Counted from the stretch's first letter, positions 10,801 through 17,641 are shown. The stretch is 64,000 bases of DNA from Nocardia cyriacigeorgica (GCF_029868385.1 NZ_JARWNX010000062.1:62001-126000); one strand, 5' to 3'. Notes: a model not told the origin generated them from the sequence alone. Translations and numbers: made by a program.

Positions 10801-12244
10801 GCGCCACACCGGAGGTCTCCAGTACTCGCGCGTGCCGCGTGCTCAATTCGTCCAGTGCCGCCGCACTGCGCGCGCTGAACGTCAGCACCGTGGGGACACC
10901 GGTACTCTCGGGCACCCGGCTCGGCTCCGTCGATTCCTGGATCGCTTCGGCCAGTACGACATTGGCGTTCGTGCCACCGAAGCCGAAAGAGTTGACGCTC
11001 GCGTAGGCGATATCGTGCCCGTCGGGCCACGGCTGCCCGGTGGCGGCCACCGCGATCGGCAACTGCCCGAAATCGATATCGGGATTTCCCTCCCGGTAGT
11101 GCAGGCTCGGCGGCACCCGCCGGTGCTGTACACACAGCGCCGCCTTGATCAGCCCGGCGATACCAGCGGCGGCCTCCAGATGGCCGATATTCGTCTTGAT
11201 CGAACCGAGCAGCGCGGTGCGCCCCTGCGCCCGCCCAGTACGCAGTACTCGGCCGAGGGCATTGGCTTCGATCGGATCGCCCACCGGCGTACCGGTGCCG
11301 TGTGCCTCGACATAGCCGATATCGGCCGGATCCACTCCGGCGACGGCCAGCGCCGCCCGGAAGTTCGCTTCCTGAGACTCGCCGCTGGGCACTGTGATGC
11401 CTTGGGTTCGTCCGTCCTGGTTGACCGCGCTGCCGCGGATCACGGCATAGACCCGGTCACCGTCGCGGCGGGCCCGGTCGAGCGGTTTGAGCAGCACCAG
11501 CCCCACGCCCTCGCCACGGACGTAGCCGTTGGCCGCGGCATCGAACGCACGGGACCGCCCATCCGGCGAGAGCATGGCGGCCTGGCTCAACGCGATACCG
11601 AACTGCGGGGTCAACATGAGGTTCACCCCGCCCGCCATCGCCAGTTCGCTCTCCCCGCGACGCAGGCTCTCCACCGCGAGGTGCACCGCGACCAACGACG
11701 ACGAACAGGCGGTATCGATGGTCATACTCGGACCGCGCAGGTCGAAGGTATAGGACAGCCGGTTGGACACGATGCTCATGAAGGTGCCCGTCGCCGAATG
11801 CGCACCGAGCCCCTCGACTTCGCTCGGTGCCGATTGCAATGCGCCGTAGTCCTGACTGCACGCCCCGATGAACACACCGGTCCGGGTTCCCGCACAGGCA
11901 CCGGGCACCACGCCCGCGTCCTCGAAGGTCTCCCAGGCCACTTCCAGGAGTTGGCGCTGCTGCGGATCCATCTGTTCGGCGATGCGGCCGGAGATACCGA
12001 AGAAGGCCGCGTCGAAGGTGTCCACCTCGTCGAGATAGCCGCCCCTGCGCGCGCTGATCCGGCCCGGCTGCTGTGGTTTCGGCGAATAGAACCGGTCGAC
12101 GTCCCAGCGGTCCTCCGGGGTGGGCGTGATCGCGTCGACACCCTGTTCGAGCAGTTCCCACAGTTCCCCGGGGCCGGTGACACCACCTGGTAGCCGGCAG
12201 CCGATACCGATGATGGCGATGGTCTGGTCATCGGCGTTGTTCAT
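4865..12244 (-). CDS. Highly reducing type I polyketide synthase with C-methyltransferase
   Basis: A 2459-aa single-module synthase. Domains in order (rough residues): KS 8-430 with active Cys ~178 in DTACSSS, His in EAHGTGT and NIGHLEAAAG; AT ~545-860 with GHSMGE (~623) and an unusual specificity motif NCACHS; DH ~890-1180 with HDVFGSVIVP (~916) and DACFQ (~1083); C-methyltransferase ~1330-1600 with LEVGGGTGG (~1383); ER ~1790-2100 with HAATGGTGLAA (~1911); KR ~2115-2310 with TGGLGGFG (~2111) and FSSATS/GNYAVANAF; ACP with Ser in YLDSLLAV (~2415). All domains look catalytically complete. The order KS-AT-DH-cMT-ER-KR-ACP is that of fungal highly reducing iterative PKSs and suggests a branched, reduced chain. 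The ATG at 12244 overlaps the upstream stop (ATGA), with GGAG 6 nt before it; the frame stays open upstream but that part is antisense-like. Confidence 0.93.
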   Translation of the reverse strand: MNNADDQTIAIIGIGCRLPGGVTGPGELWELLEQGVDAITPTPEDRWDVDRFYSPKPQQPGRISARRGGYLDEVDTFDAAFFGISGRIAEQMDPQQRQLLEVAWETFEDAGVVPGACAGTRTGVFIGACSQDYGALQSAPSEVEGLGAHSATGTFMSIVSNRLSYTFDLRGPSMTIDTACSSSLVAVHLAVESLRRGESELAMAGGVNLMLTPQFGIALSQAAMLSPDGRSRAFDAAANGYVRGEGVGLVLLKPLDRARRDGDRVYAVIRGSAVNQDGRTQGITVPSGESQEANFRAALAVAGVDPADIGYVEAHGTGTPVGDPIEANALGRVLRTGRAQGRTALLGSIKTNIGHLEAAAGIAGLIKAALCVQHRRVPPSLHYREGNPDIDFGQLPIAVAATGQPWPDGHDIAYASVNSFGFGGTNANVVLAEAIQESTEPSRVPESTGVPTVLTFSARSAAALDELSTRHARVLETSGVALASYGAATALRRGHHEFRRTVIAVDAADAAAKLRAGTVVSGQVPRGRSGKVAFVFNGQGPQWYAMGRTLLETSPVYRDTILECDRTARQYIDWSIYEALTADEADSPVGQTRCLQPTMFAVQIALAALWRSRGIEPDAVVGHSMGEIAAAHVSGALSLSEALKVICHRARIQDGADPTGAMMFVAVPQAQADELAARYPGQVWVSALNSPRASTLSGRRPVLEALAADLDEQGIFARLLRVNCACHSQDMDPLRDELLAALGDIEHAATTIPLYSTLTGARIEGTELGTEYWWRNFRQPVLFESAIRAMLADGYDTFVELSPHPVLTNSVTEISAEATIVPSLMRKKDDWATFLDSFARLYTDGAAIDWSRHHQAGAPVLDVARNPWQRQSFWNESEISQRYRAGGQRHPMLKPVAGARPAWEISWDDHRLSWVREHDVFGSVIVPGAAYIEAALAAASEWTGQPCGLEFVEFERACVLGDEPQLSRLELDPEDGTFEFHQRSVRGDTWLRNARGRFHVSNTGAATEALVFDLAAIRERCTNPAKAIDVYGRFAHRGYAYGPAFCGIDRIDIGRGEALARIQVPRVLRRRLDGYLLHPAVLDACFQSAILHPTERHPDQLLPISYLPTGIERVRMHRPVDLPVWCYTRPRKNDDTLLVDIYLLDEQGTVLAEYTALSGKAVRAVSESAAGGLDGDFYTLEWQPCGPVVAPQRSALSTDLTALAAELAPTARQWSDRLDRTTYAAGYQRDIARLCAAYVSRTLDAFGLDAEFTVGEIPTLLPKYRRALQGLLRLLVEDGSLREEGEQYRRLAHSADDVDDLWARMFDAHPACAWELLLLRRTGDRLHEVLTGAADPIELLFAEGSLVDLEAIYQNSPIARFYNALGRELVRRLADSAAPGRTLRILEVGGGTGGLTASLLPVLPADRCEYVFTDVSPAFLATARERFRGHDIVDYRVLDLEHDPAGQGITAGSFDLVVASDVVHATADAKKTLLYLQELLAPEGVLMLLEAAPDNPWLDLTFGLTEGWWSFRDHRLRPQTPLLSAHGWEDLLRSLDFAEVVALGDPAHQGPGSQALIVARTGTEQVLPPPPAPEPEPGTWLLLTGGGDEPLADALAERLRERGGRAVVERDLSDLGEVVPTAILDLRGSAAGLLDEALTGTTLRIIDLLRQVCRDDAEQWPRVVEVTRGAHVFRSDRGDLTGAAAWGLAAVIGVELPQLRFTVVDLDAEPTPGDLDALWAEVHADGREREVVIRSGERFVRRLASWTPRPETVQAAALPPDSGVALTIEAPGSLDALRYHERARTAPAAGEVEIEVVASGLNFLDVMIALGQIPPMESATEPRFGAECAGVITRVGSGVHDFTVGDAVVAVSPAQGTLGSHLTVAAAHVVPKPETLGFEVAGSVPIVFLTAWYALHELARVRAGERVLVHAATGGTGLAAVQIARAAGAEVFATAGSAAKRELLRTLGVRHVFDSRSLDFADSIRAVTDGAGVDVVLNSIAGDSAERSLACLAPYGRFVELGKRDLLQDRRLGLRPFLRNLTYVAFDLRQLLVDRPEATNTVLRAVMDRFATGELRPLPYRVFHPDQTEAAFRHLAAARHIGKVVLAMNERDVAVARSPRVPSFDGTWLITGGLGGFGSAMAEALAESGVGSLVLLGRKGITDDDQAARVESLRARGVRVRVETADISVRAEVAAVLEGIATDLPPLRGILHCAMVLDDALLADMDADRVGKVLAGKAFGAWHLDELTTDLPLEAFVLFSSATSMVGNRGQGNYAVANAFLDQLAHARRARGQVALAVNWGAIADAGYVARHDDIGRFVAATGMRGFGAAAAYRALTTLWSTPAPQVGVLPMDWSQFLGHHGMTLDSHPRYELLAARAVGTVTTARGSSLREQLETAAAGDRGAVLTGALKTRLAAVLGIPLETLDENMPLMDYLDSLLAVEISAWLERELATKVTIMELMKGPSVLELSELVLARLDA

Positions 12245-13227
12245 TGCTGCTCCAGATATTTGAAGGCGGTAAGCACCTGTGCGGTTGTGAAGACGTGCTG
12301 GGTGGCTCGGAACTTGCGGTAGCCATCGGTTTCCGGATAGGGGTATCGCCCGCCGAACCATGAGCCGTCCACGCGGCGCCGGTCCAGCAACCAATCGACC
12401 GCGCGGCGCACCGGTAGATCGTCGACACTCATACCGGCCTGCGCGAGCGTCGCCAGCGCGAGCGCCGTCTGGAGTTCGGGCGCCGAGGGCTCACCACGGA
12501 AACCCTCGACCTGGGAGAACCAGCACCCGTCCGGGCGTTGCTGTTTCAGTACGAAATCGCGTGCCTTCGCCACGGTGGCGTAATCGCCGAATTGCACCAG
12601 GGCGGCGACGGCCGGACGCATCAGATAATAATGGGTGCAGTAGTAGTACCAATTGATGCCGAAATGCCCCTCGCTGCCCTGCTTCCCGGCGAGAAAATCC
12701 AGGGCCTCGTCCAGATACAGCGGTTCCACGTCTGCTTCGTCCAGTGCGCACAGGGCAAATCCGGTCACCGATGATTCCCATTGAAAAGCCTTGGGAATAT
12801 GGCTGTGCACCTCGGCCCATGGTCCGTCCGGAGATTGTCGGCTCCGTAGAAATTCCACCTTGTCGCCGACGGTGTCGCCCTGACCGAGCAGGGCCAGCGC
12901 CGAGATGTACTCGCTACTGGTTTCGGTGCAGTACTCGGCGGGCCCGATCTCGAGGGCGCCCCAGCTGAGCATCCCGGTCGGCTTCTCCCGTCCGGCGAGG
13001 AAGTCGAGGATTCCGCGCGTCAGCTGCCCCGCATGGTCGGGTAATTCCCGCTGCCACAGCGCAATCGCCTTGAGGGCGTTGACCGAATCCCATTCCAGGA
13101 ATACCACGCTCGACGGGTCCTCCGCGATGGCCCCATCGGATTGCTGACAGGCCAGGAAGTACCCGAACGCGTCGGCGACGACGTCGGTGAGCGCCTGCGA
13201 CTTTCTGTCGAACAGTTCGGCGAGCAT
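12241..13227 (-). CDS. Single-barrel prenyltransferase / squalene-cyclase-fold protein
   Basis: A 328-aa protein built of about five QW-type repeats: QQSDGAIAE, RQSPDGPWAE, QGSEGHFGINW, QRPDGCWFSQ and RRVDGSWFGG. This pattern marks the alpha/alpha-barrel of squalene-hopene cyclases and protein prenyltransferase beta subunits. It is about half the length of a squalene-hopene cyclase, so one barrel only, and no DXDD acid motif is visible; the aligned positions read EWDSV and WESSV. It is first in the operon cyclase-like, PKS, hydrolase, with a 4-bp overlap into the PKS. It may cyclise, bind or chaperone the polyketide or an isoprenoid part; function is unknown. The ATG 13227 start has only a weak ribosome-binding site. 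Confidence 0.7.
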   Translation of the reverse strand: MLAELFDRKSQALTDVVADAFGYFLACQQSDGAIAEDPSSVVFLEWDSVNALKAIALWQRELPDHAGQLTRGILDFLAGREKPTGMLSWGALEIGPAEYCTETSSEYISALALLGQGDTVGDKVEFLRSRQSPDGPWAEVHSHIPKAFQWESSVTGFALCALDEADVEPLYLDEALDFLAGKQGSEGHFGINWYYYCTHYYLMRPAVAALVQFGDYATVAKARDFVLKQQRPDGCWFSQVEGFRGEPSAPELQTALALATLAQAGMSVDDLPVRRAVDWLLDRRRVDGSWFGGRYPYPETDGYRKFRATQHVFTTAQVLTAFKYLEQQ

Positions 13228-13566
13228 GTCGACTATCGCGGATCGCCACCCGAGGGAGTGAGGAAATAGAAAGCACTGTTATCGTTCATATTCCACTCCG
13301 CATACGCTCTCCGAGCCGGTCGACACCGAATCGCGCCGACACCGGCAAGTTAACACAGCGCAACCCGACGGGACGCTCCCATAAATGGGAATATGGTCAC
13401 CTTGCAGCATTGCCCTGAATGCGATATTCAGTTCGCCGACACATACTTCCGGTCAGCATCCGCTGAGCGCAGCCGAACAATTCGAACCAACTCATGCGAC
13501 ACATCCGGTTCCCGCGGTACCTCCCCGCGGCCGGACAGTGCCGTTTTCGGTGGATGGGAAGACATC
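13228..13566. promoter_or_regulatory. Divergent promoter region of the PKS island with two palindromes
   Basis: These 339 bp separate the two operons of the island and are more AT-rich than their surroundings. TCCCATAAATGGGA at 13377-13390 has 6-bp arms around AA, and TGAATGCGATATTCA at 13416-13430 has 5-bp arms. Either could be an operator. No regulator gene lies inside the island, so control would come from outside. No small gene is evident. Confidence 0.45.
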
Positions 13567-15204
13567 ATGCAGCGTGCCGATCTCCTACGGCAGCCCTGGG
13601 TCGAGGTGACGACGCTCGGCGATCTTCTGGAGCGGCGGGCGCACGAACACCCGGATCGGATCGCGCTGGCCTTCCCCGACCAAGAGATGTCCTACGCCCA
13701 GCTCGCCGCGCGGGCCGAAGTCCTCGCCAGCGGATTGCTGGCAGCGGGCACCTCCGCCGGGGATGCCGTCGGCATCCTGCTGCCCAACTGCCCGGACTCC
13801 ATCGCCGCATTGTTCGCGATCACCCGGATCGGCGCACTGCCGGTGCCGGTCAACAACCGGTTCAAAGAACATGAACTGACGCAGGTCATCACCCACTCGC
13901 GTATGCGGTTACTCTTCGTGCACGACTCCACGCCACTACCGGAGATCGTGCGGCAACAGGCACCGCTGCTGGAACACGTGGTACAGCTCGGAGATGAGCC
14001 GGTCGCGCCGCGCACCGTGTCCGAGCGCGAATTCCTCGACGACGGCTCCCGGCTCGGCTCCGGCCACGTGCGCGAGCGTGCCCGATACGTCCGGGTGCGC
14101 GATACCGCCGTAGTCATGTACACCTCCGGCACGTCGGCCAGCCCGAAGGGCGCCATGATCAGCCATGAGGCGCTGATCCGGTTCGCGGCAGGGGCCGGTC
14201 ACGGCCGTCTCGAACTCACCGGAGACGACCGGGTCTGGACGCCGCTGCCGCTGTTCCATATCGGCGCGGTGGCCTTCGCGATCGCGAGTATCCACGCCGG
14301 CTGCACCTACGCCCATGTGGGCCTGTTCCGGCCCGACACCGCGCTGCGCCAGCTCGAAGCGCAGCGCTGCACGGTCGCACTGCCCGGCTTCGAAACGATC
14401 TGGCTGCCCGTGCTCGACCATCCCGACTTCGCGACACGCGACCTGTCCGCGCTGCGCCTGGTGATGACCGTCGGTGTACCAGAACGCGTCCGCGATATGG
14501 CGAGCCGTATTCCGCACGCGGTCCAGGTGTCCTGTTTCGGCATGACCGAAGCCAGCTCCTTCCTGTCGTTGAGCGAACAGACCGACACCCTCGAGCAGCG
14601 CACCACCACCGGTGGCCTGCCACTGCCCGGAATGGAATGCCGCGTCGTCGATCCGGAGACCGGTCAGGATCTGCCGCCGGGAACCGAGGGCGAATTGCTG
14701 TTCCGCGGGACGAACTGCTTCGACGGCTATCTGCACGATCCCGAACTCACCGCACGGTGCTTCGACGACCAGGGCTGGTTCCGGACCGGTGACATAGCGG
14801 TCATGGACGCGGACGGCCGGGTCACCTTCATCAGCCGCCGCAAGGACATGCTCAAGGTGGGCGGCGAGAACGTCTCCGCGGTCGAGGTGGAGGATTTCCT
14901 GCTCCGGCATCCGGCGGTGCACATCGTGCAGGTGGTCGCGGCCCCCGATTCCTACTACGTCGAAGTACCGGCCGCATTCATCGAACTCGCGCCGGGCACC
15001 ACGGCGACCGAACAGGAGATCATCGACTACTGCCTCGGCAGTATCGCCACCTATCGCGCACCGCGCTACGTCCGGTTCGTCGACGAATGGCCGATGTCGG
15101 GCACCAAGATCAAGAAATACGTGCTGCGCGAACGTATCCGCACCGAACTCGAGGAGCGCGGGATCACCGTCGCGCCGAAACTACGTGCACCGCAGGGGGC
15201 GTGA
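13567..15204 (+). CDS. Acyl- or aryl-CoA ligase (AMP-binding)
   Basis: A 545-aa adenylate-forming enzyme. YTSGTSASPKG is the phosphate loop, GMTEASSF the A5-type motif, GWFRTGDIA and RRKDMLKVGGENV the hinge and A8 region, and SGTKIKKYVLRE holds the C-terminal catalytic Lys. It most likely activates a carboxylic acid as a CoA thioester, either to prime the PKS or to feed a side chain. No fatty-acyl-AMP-ligase insertion was noticed. The ATG 13567 has GGGAAG upstream; an in-frame GTG-started extension to 13393 lies in the promoter region. Its stop overlaps the P450 start (TGATG). Confidence 0.88.
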   Translation: MQRADLLRQPWVEVTTLGDLLERRAHEHPDRIALAFPDQEMSYAQLAARAEVLASGLLAAGTSAGDAVGILLPNCPDSIAALFAITRIGALPVPVNNRFKEHELTQVITHSRMRLLFVHDSTPLPEIVRQQAPLLEHVVQLGDEPVAPRTVSEREFLDDGSRLGSGHVRERARYVRVRDTAVVMYTSGTSASPKGAMISHEALIRFAAGAGHGRLELTGDDRVWTPLPLFHIGAVAFAIASIHAGCTYAHVGLFRPDTALRQLEAQRCTVALPGFETIWLPVLDHPDFATRDLSALRLVMTVGVPERVRDMASRIPHAVQVSCFGMTEASSFLSLSEQTDTLEQRTTTGGLPLPGMECRVVDPETGQDLPPGTEGELLFRGTNCFDGYLHDPELTARCFDDQGWFRTGDIAVMDADGRVTFISRRKDMLKVGGENVSAVEVEDFLLRHPAVHIVQVVAAPDSYYVEVPAAFIELAPGTTATEQEIIDYCLGSIATYRAPRYVRFVDEWPMSGTKIKKYVLRERIRTELEERGITVAPKLRAPQGA

Positions 15205-16481
15205 TGCGCGGTGAGCTGCGCACCCTGACCCGCCTCTACCGCAACTCCCTGCGCCTGCGCACCTCCACAGCGCTCGGTGACCCTGTCGCCTCGGTGCTCG
15301 ACCTGCCACGCGGAGCCGACGGGCATCCGAGCTACGAACGGATTCGCGCCCGTGGCGATCTGGTGCGCGGCCGCAGCGGTCTGTGCATGTCCGCCTCGTA
15401 CTCGGTGTGCAATGAGGTGCTGCGCGACAACAGATTCCGGGTGGCGCCGACCTCGGCGGTGCGCCTGCGACTACGCCCGCTACCGGATCAGCGCACCGAT
15501 TTCCTGGTACATCCACTCGACGATTCGCTCGCCTCGGCGAATCCACCGGAGCACACCCGGCTGCGCAAACTCGTCGCGCCGCTGTTCGGCGCTGCGCAGA
15601 TGCGGGCACGTCGCGAGTTCGTCGAAGATCTCGTCGAGCGCCAGCTCGACCGGCTGGCGGGCGGGGACCCGGTCGACCTGATCGATGGTTTCGCGCTGCG
15701 CATTCCGAGTCTGGTGATCGCCGACCTGCTCGGACTGCCCGCCGAACATCACGACGACTTCGCGCGCTGGGGTATCGAATTCGGCGCCACCGTGGACGGC
15801 GCCCGTGGCCTGCGCGAGCGCCAGCGCACCCGAGTCCTGCTCGCCGAACTCACCGACTATTTCGCCGACGCCGTGGCTGCCCGCCGAGGCGAACCCGGTC
15901 CCGATATGATCAGCGCCCTCACCGGTGCCATCGATACGGGCGATATGACCGAGGCCGGGGTCGTATCGACCTGCCAGGCGCTGCTCATCGGCGGTTTCGT
16001 CACCACGGCCAACATCATCGGCAACGCCGTGGTCGCGCTCTCGGCGAACCCGGACCAGCGCGCGATGTTCGCCGCCGACCTCGATCTGGCGGGCCGGGTG
16101 GTGGAGGAGACACTGCGCTGGGAGGCACCTGCCCAATACAGTGTTCGGGTGGCGGGCGAGAGCGTCGAACTCGCCGGGCAGCAGCTGTCCAAGGGCACCC
16201 CGGTGGTTCTGCTACTCGCCGCGGCAAACCGCGATCCCGACGTGTTCACCGAACCCGGCCGGTTCGATATCACCCGCGCGAACGCACGCGACCACCTGTC
16301 CTTCGCAGCGGGTGTGCACTACTGCCTGGGCGCGGGCCTGGCCCGGATGGAAGGCGAGATCGCCCTGCGCGCTCTCTATCGCCGATATCCGCACGTGCAG
16401 GCGGTGGGCGCGCCGTCGTACTGCCCGTCCAGGGTCATTCGTGGCCCGCAACGCCTACTCGTCCGCACCCACGCCGCCTGA
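15204..16481 (+). CDS. Cytochrome P450 with atypical I-helix
   Basis: A 425-aa bacterial-type P450. SFAAGVHYCLGAGLAR carries the heme-ligand Cys (FxxGxHxCxG), and EETLRWEAP contains the K-helix ExxR. The I-helix reads LLIGGFVTTAN, so the usual acidic residue before Thr (AGxET/DT) is Val. This may alter proton delivery and chemistry. It is coupled to the CoA ligase by a 1-bp overlap with AGGGGG just upstream. Likely role: oxidation of the polyketide. Redox partners are not encoded nearby. Confidence 0.9.
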   Translation: MRGELRTLTRLYRNSLRLRTSTALGDPVASVLDLPRGADGHPSYERIRARGDLVRGRSGLCMSASYSVCNEVLRDNRFRVAPTSAVRLRLRPLPDQRTDFLVHPLDDSLASANPPEHTRLRKLVAPLFGAAQMRARREFVEDLVERQLDRLAGGDPVDLIDGFALRIPSLVIADLLGLPAEHHDDFARWGIEFGATVDGARGLRERQRTRVLLAELTDYFADAVAARRGEPGPDMISALTGAIDTGDMTEAGVVSTCQALLIGGFVTTANIIGNAVVALSANPDQRAMFAADLDLAGRVVEETLRWEAPAQYSVRVAGESVELAGQQLSKGTPVVLLLAAANRDPDVFTEPGRFDITRANARDHLSFAAGVHYCLGAGLARMEGEIALRALYRRYPHVQAVGAPSYCPSRVIRGPQRLLVRTHAA

Positions 16482-16543
16482 CGACTCCCGACACTGCTCG
16501 AGCGGACCTCGACGGGAAGAAGCCCACTGCGTCCTCCCGGTTC

Positions 16544-16603
16544 GGCCGCATATCGGGCGCCGGACGCGGCACTGGCGGCCGCGCTCGACCACATCGACCG
16601 CGC
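16544..16603 (+). pseudogene. 3' remnant of the dehalogenase-like hydrolase gene
   Basis: This matches the last ~20 codons of the hydrolase at 2155-3117 (region encoding PHIEAPDAVLAAALDHIE) but with a 1-bp deletion that breaks the frame and nothing upstream of it. It directly abuts the 3' end of the intact lapA-like gene. It marks the right edge of the inserted island. Confidence 0.7.
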
Positions 16604-16657
16604 GTCAGCGTCGACGGCGCATGGTCAGCACACCGGCCACCCAACCGACGAGGAACA
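16544..16657. repeat. Right copy of ~115-bp direct repeat bracketing the PKS island
   Basis: Direct repeat of 2981-3096. Relative to the left copy a single base is missing in the hydrolase reading frame (TATCG-GGCGCC versus TATCGAGGCGCC), and about five substitutions are seen across the rest. On the lapA side this copy continues into an intact gene. Confidence 0.85.
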
Positions 16658-16829
16658 GGAACAGCAGGATTACCCACATCGGTGAGGTGATGGTGACGGC
16701 CAGGATGTCGATCGACACCTTGGTGCGATTCTGCAAAATGAAGACGACGGCCAAAATCGTCAGCACCAGCGCCACCCATTGGGTCGGTGACACTCGCCCC
16801 AACACCGAACGCTTCTCCGTGGTGTTCAT
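16605..16829 (-). CDS. LapA-domain (DUF1049) small membrane protein
   Basis: A 74-aa protein with two transmembrane helices, WVALVLTILAVVFILQN and VILLFLFLVGWVAGVL, and a basic tail TMRRRR. The first helix followed by QNRTKVSIDIL is the usual pattern of the LapA / DUF1049 family, whose members are tied to envelope or lipopolysaccharide assembly in Gram-negatives and are undefined in actinobacteria. The ATG 16829 start has GGGAGAGG upstream; the longer open frame to 16940 is not needed. Its 3' end lies in the island's right-hand repeat. Confidence 0.75.
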   Translation of the reverse strand: MNTTEKRSVLGRVSPTQWVALVLTILAVVFILQNRTKVSIDILAVTITSPMWVILLFLFLVGWVAGVLTMRRRR

Positions 16830-17027
16830 GGCCTCTCCCATCTCTCCGACAGGGATATACATCCAGTATGACCGGTCGGCACCCGTGGAACCGGTGAACG
16901 ACGCGTCACCGATACGTGCGGCGGCGAAGCACCTGCCCAAGGGTGCCCGGCGTAACGACGAGAGTCACCGGAACGCTGTAGTCAGTGGGGGTCGCACCAT
17001 TCGCGTCGACATATAAGGGGTTCGCCC

Positions 17028-17138
17028 ATGGTTCATCCGACCGTCGTTCCGTCCAACCCGATCGAAGCCCTCCTGATGACCCTGTCCTGGCTGGTGTGCT
17101 CGATCTCGTCCGGCCAGGGCTGCGCGATCATCCAGTAG
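17028..17138 (+). CDS. 36-aa hypothetical peptide followed by a hairpin
   Basis: ATG 17028 is preceded by a strong AAGGGG 7 nt upstream and by an AT-rich ACATATAA. The peptide has a hydrophobic centre (LLMTLSWLVCSI) and a C-terminal part with Cys, Ser and Cys (CSISSGQGCAIIQ). A perfect 9-bp hairpin follows at 17152-17174, giving it the look of a small monocistronic unit. It could be a membrane peptide, a toxin-like peptide or a ribosomally made precursor; no modifying enzyme is adjacent. I do not recognise it. Confidence 0.5.
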   Translation: MVHPTVVPSNPIEALLMTLSWLVCSISSGQGCAIIQ

Positions 17139-17151
17139 ACACGCCGTGCAC

Positions 17152-17174
17152 GCCTCCGGCCCCGCGCCGGAGGC
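17152..17174 (+). terminator. Hairpin after the 36-aa peptide
   Basis: GCCTCCGGC pairs perfectly with GCCGGAGGC around a CCCGC loop, 13 nt after the peptide stop. No T-run follows, as is usual for actinobacterial terminators. Confidence 0.55.
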
Positions 17175-17221
17175 CTCGGCAGGTCCGAGTGTGCACGGCC
17201 CCGACTGGTAGTAATGGAACG

Positions 17222-17641
17222 GTGACTGCGGACAACGGCTCGGCCCCCGACCCCGGCAACGCTGCCATCGACCCCGAACTCCTCGAACTGGCCACCGCCG
17301 TCTTCGAGTTCGCCCGCGGCGGTGCGGCCGAACAGCTCGCCGCCTACCTCGACGCGGGAGTCCCGGTGAACCTCACCAACGATCGCGGTGACACCCTGCT
17401 CATGCTCGCCGCCTACCACGGCCATCGCGAGACGGTCGCGGTCCTGCTCGCTCGCGGCGCCGATCCGAACCGGGCCAACGACCACGGTCAGACACCGCTG
17501 GCCGGTGTGGTGTTCAAGGGCGAAACCGAGATCGTCGGCGATCTGCTGGCCGCGGGCGCCGACCCGGACGCGGGAGCCCCGTCCGCGCGTGCGGCCGCCA
17601 CCATGTTCGGCAAAACCGACCTGCTGAAGCTCTTCGGCTGA
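17222..17641 (+). CDS. Small ankyrin-repeat protein
   Basis: A 139-aa cytosolic protein with about three ankyrin units: DAGVPVNLTNDRGDTLLMLAAYHGHRE-type, ARGADPNRANDHGQTPLAGVVFKGETE, and AAGADPDAGAPS. Such proteins mediate protein contacts. The GTG start at 17222 is chosen because the sequence before it is the hairpin and low-complexity text; only a weak GGAA precedes it. The partner is unknown. It lies between the 36-aa peptide and the membrane kinase. Confidence 0.75.
   Translation: MTADNGSAPDPGNAAIDPELLELATAVFEFARGGAAEQLAAYLDAGVPVNLTNDRGDTLLMLAAYHGHRETVAVLLARGADPNRANDHGQTPLAGVVFKGETEIVGDLLAAGADPDAGAPSARAAATMFGKTDLLKLFG

Noticed and set aside
9683-12193. An 836-codon plus-strand frame inside the PKS gene
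   Set aside because: Antisense to the KS and AT domains, whose catalytic motifs are all intact on the minus strand.
12245-12394. Fifty-codon N-terminal extension of the PKS
   Set aside because: It lies in the 3' end of the cyclase-like gene in another frame; ATG 12244 has a GGAG site and starts directly before the KS.
3097-16543. Integrative element with attachment sites in a tRNA gene
   Set aside because: No tRNA, integrase or excisionase is visible; the repeats consist of protein-gene ends and are imperfect.
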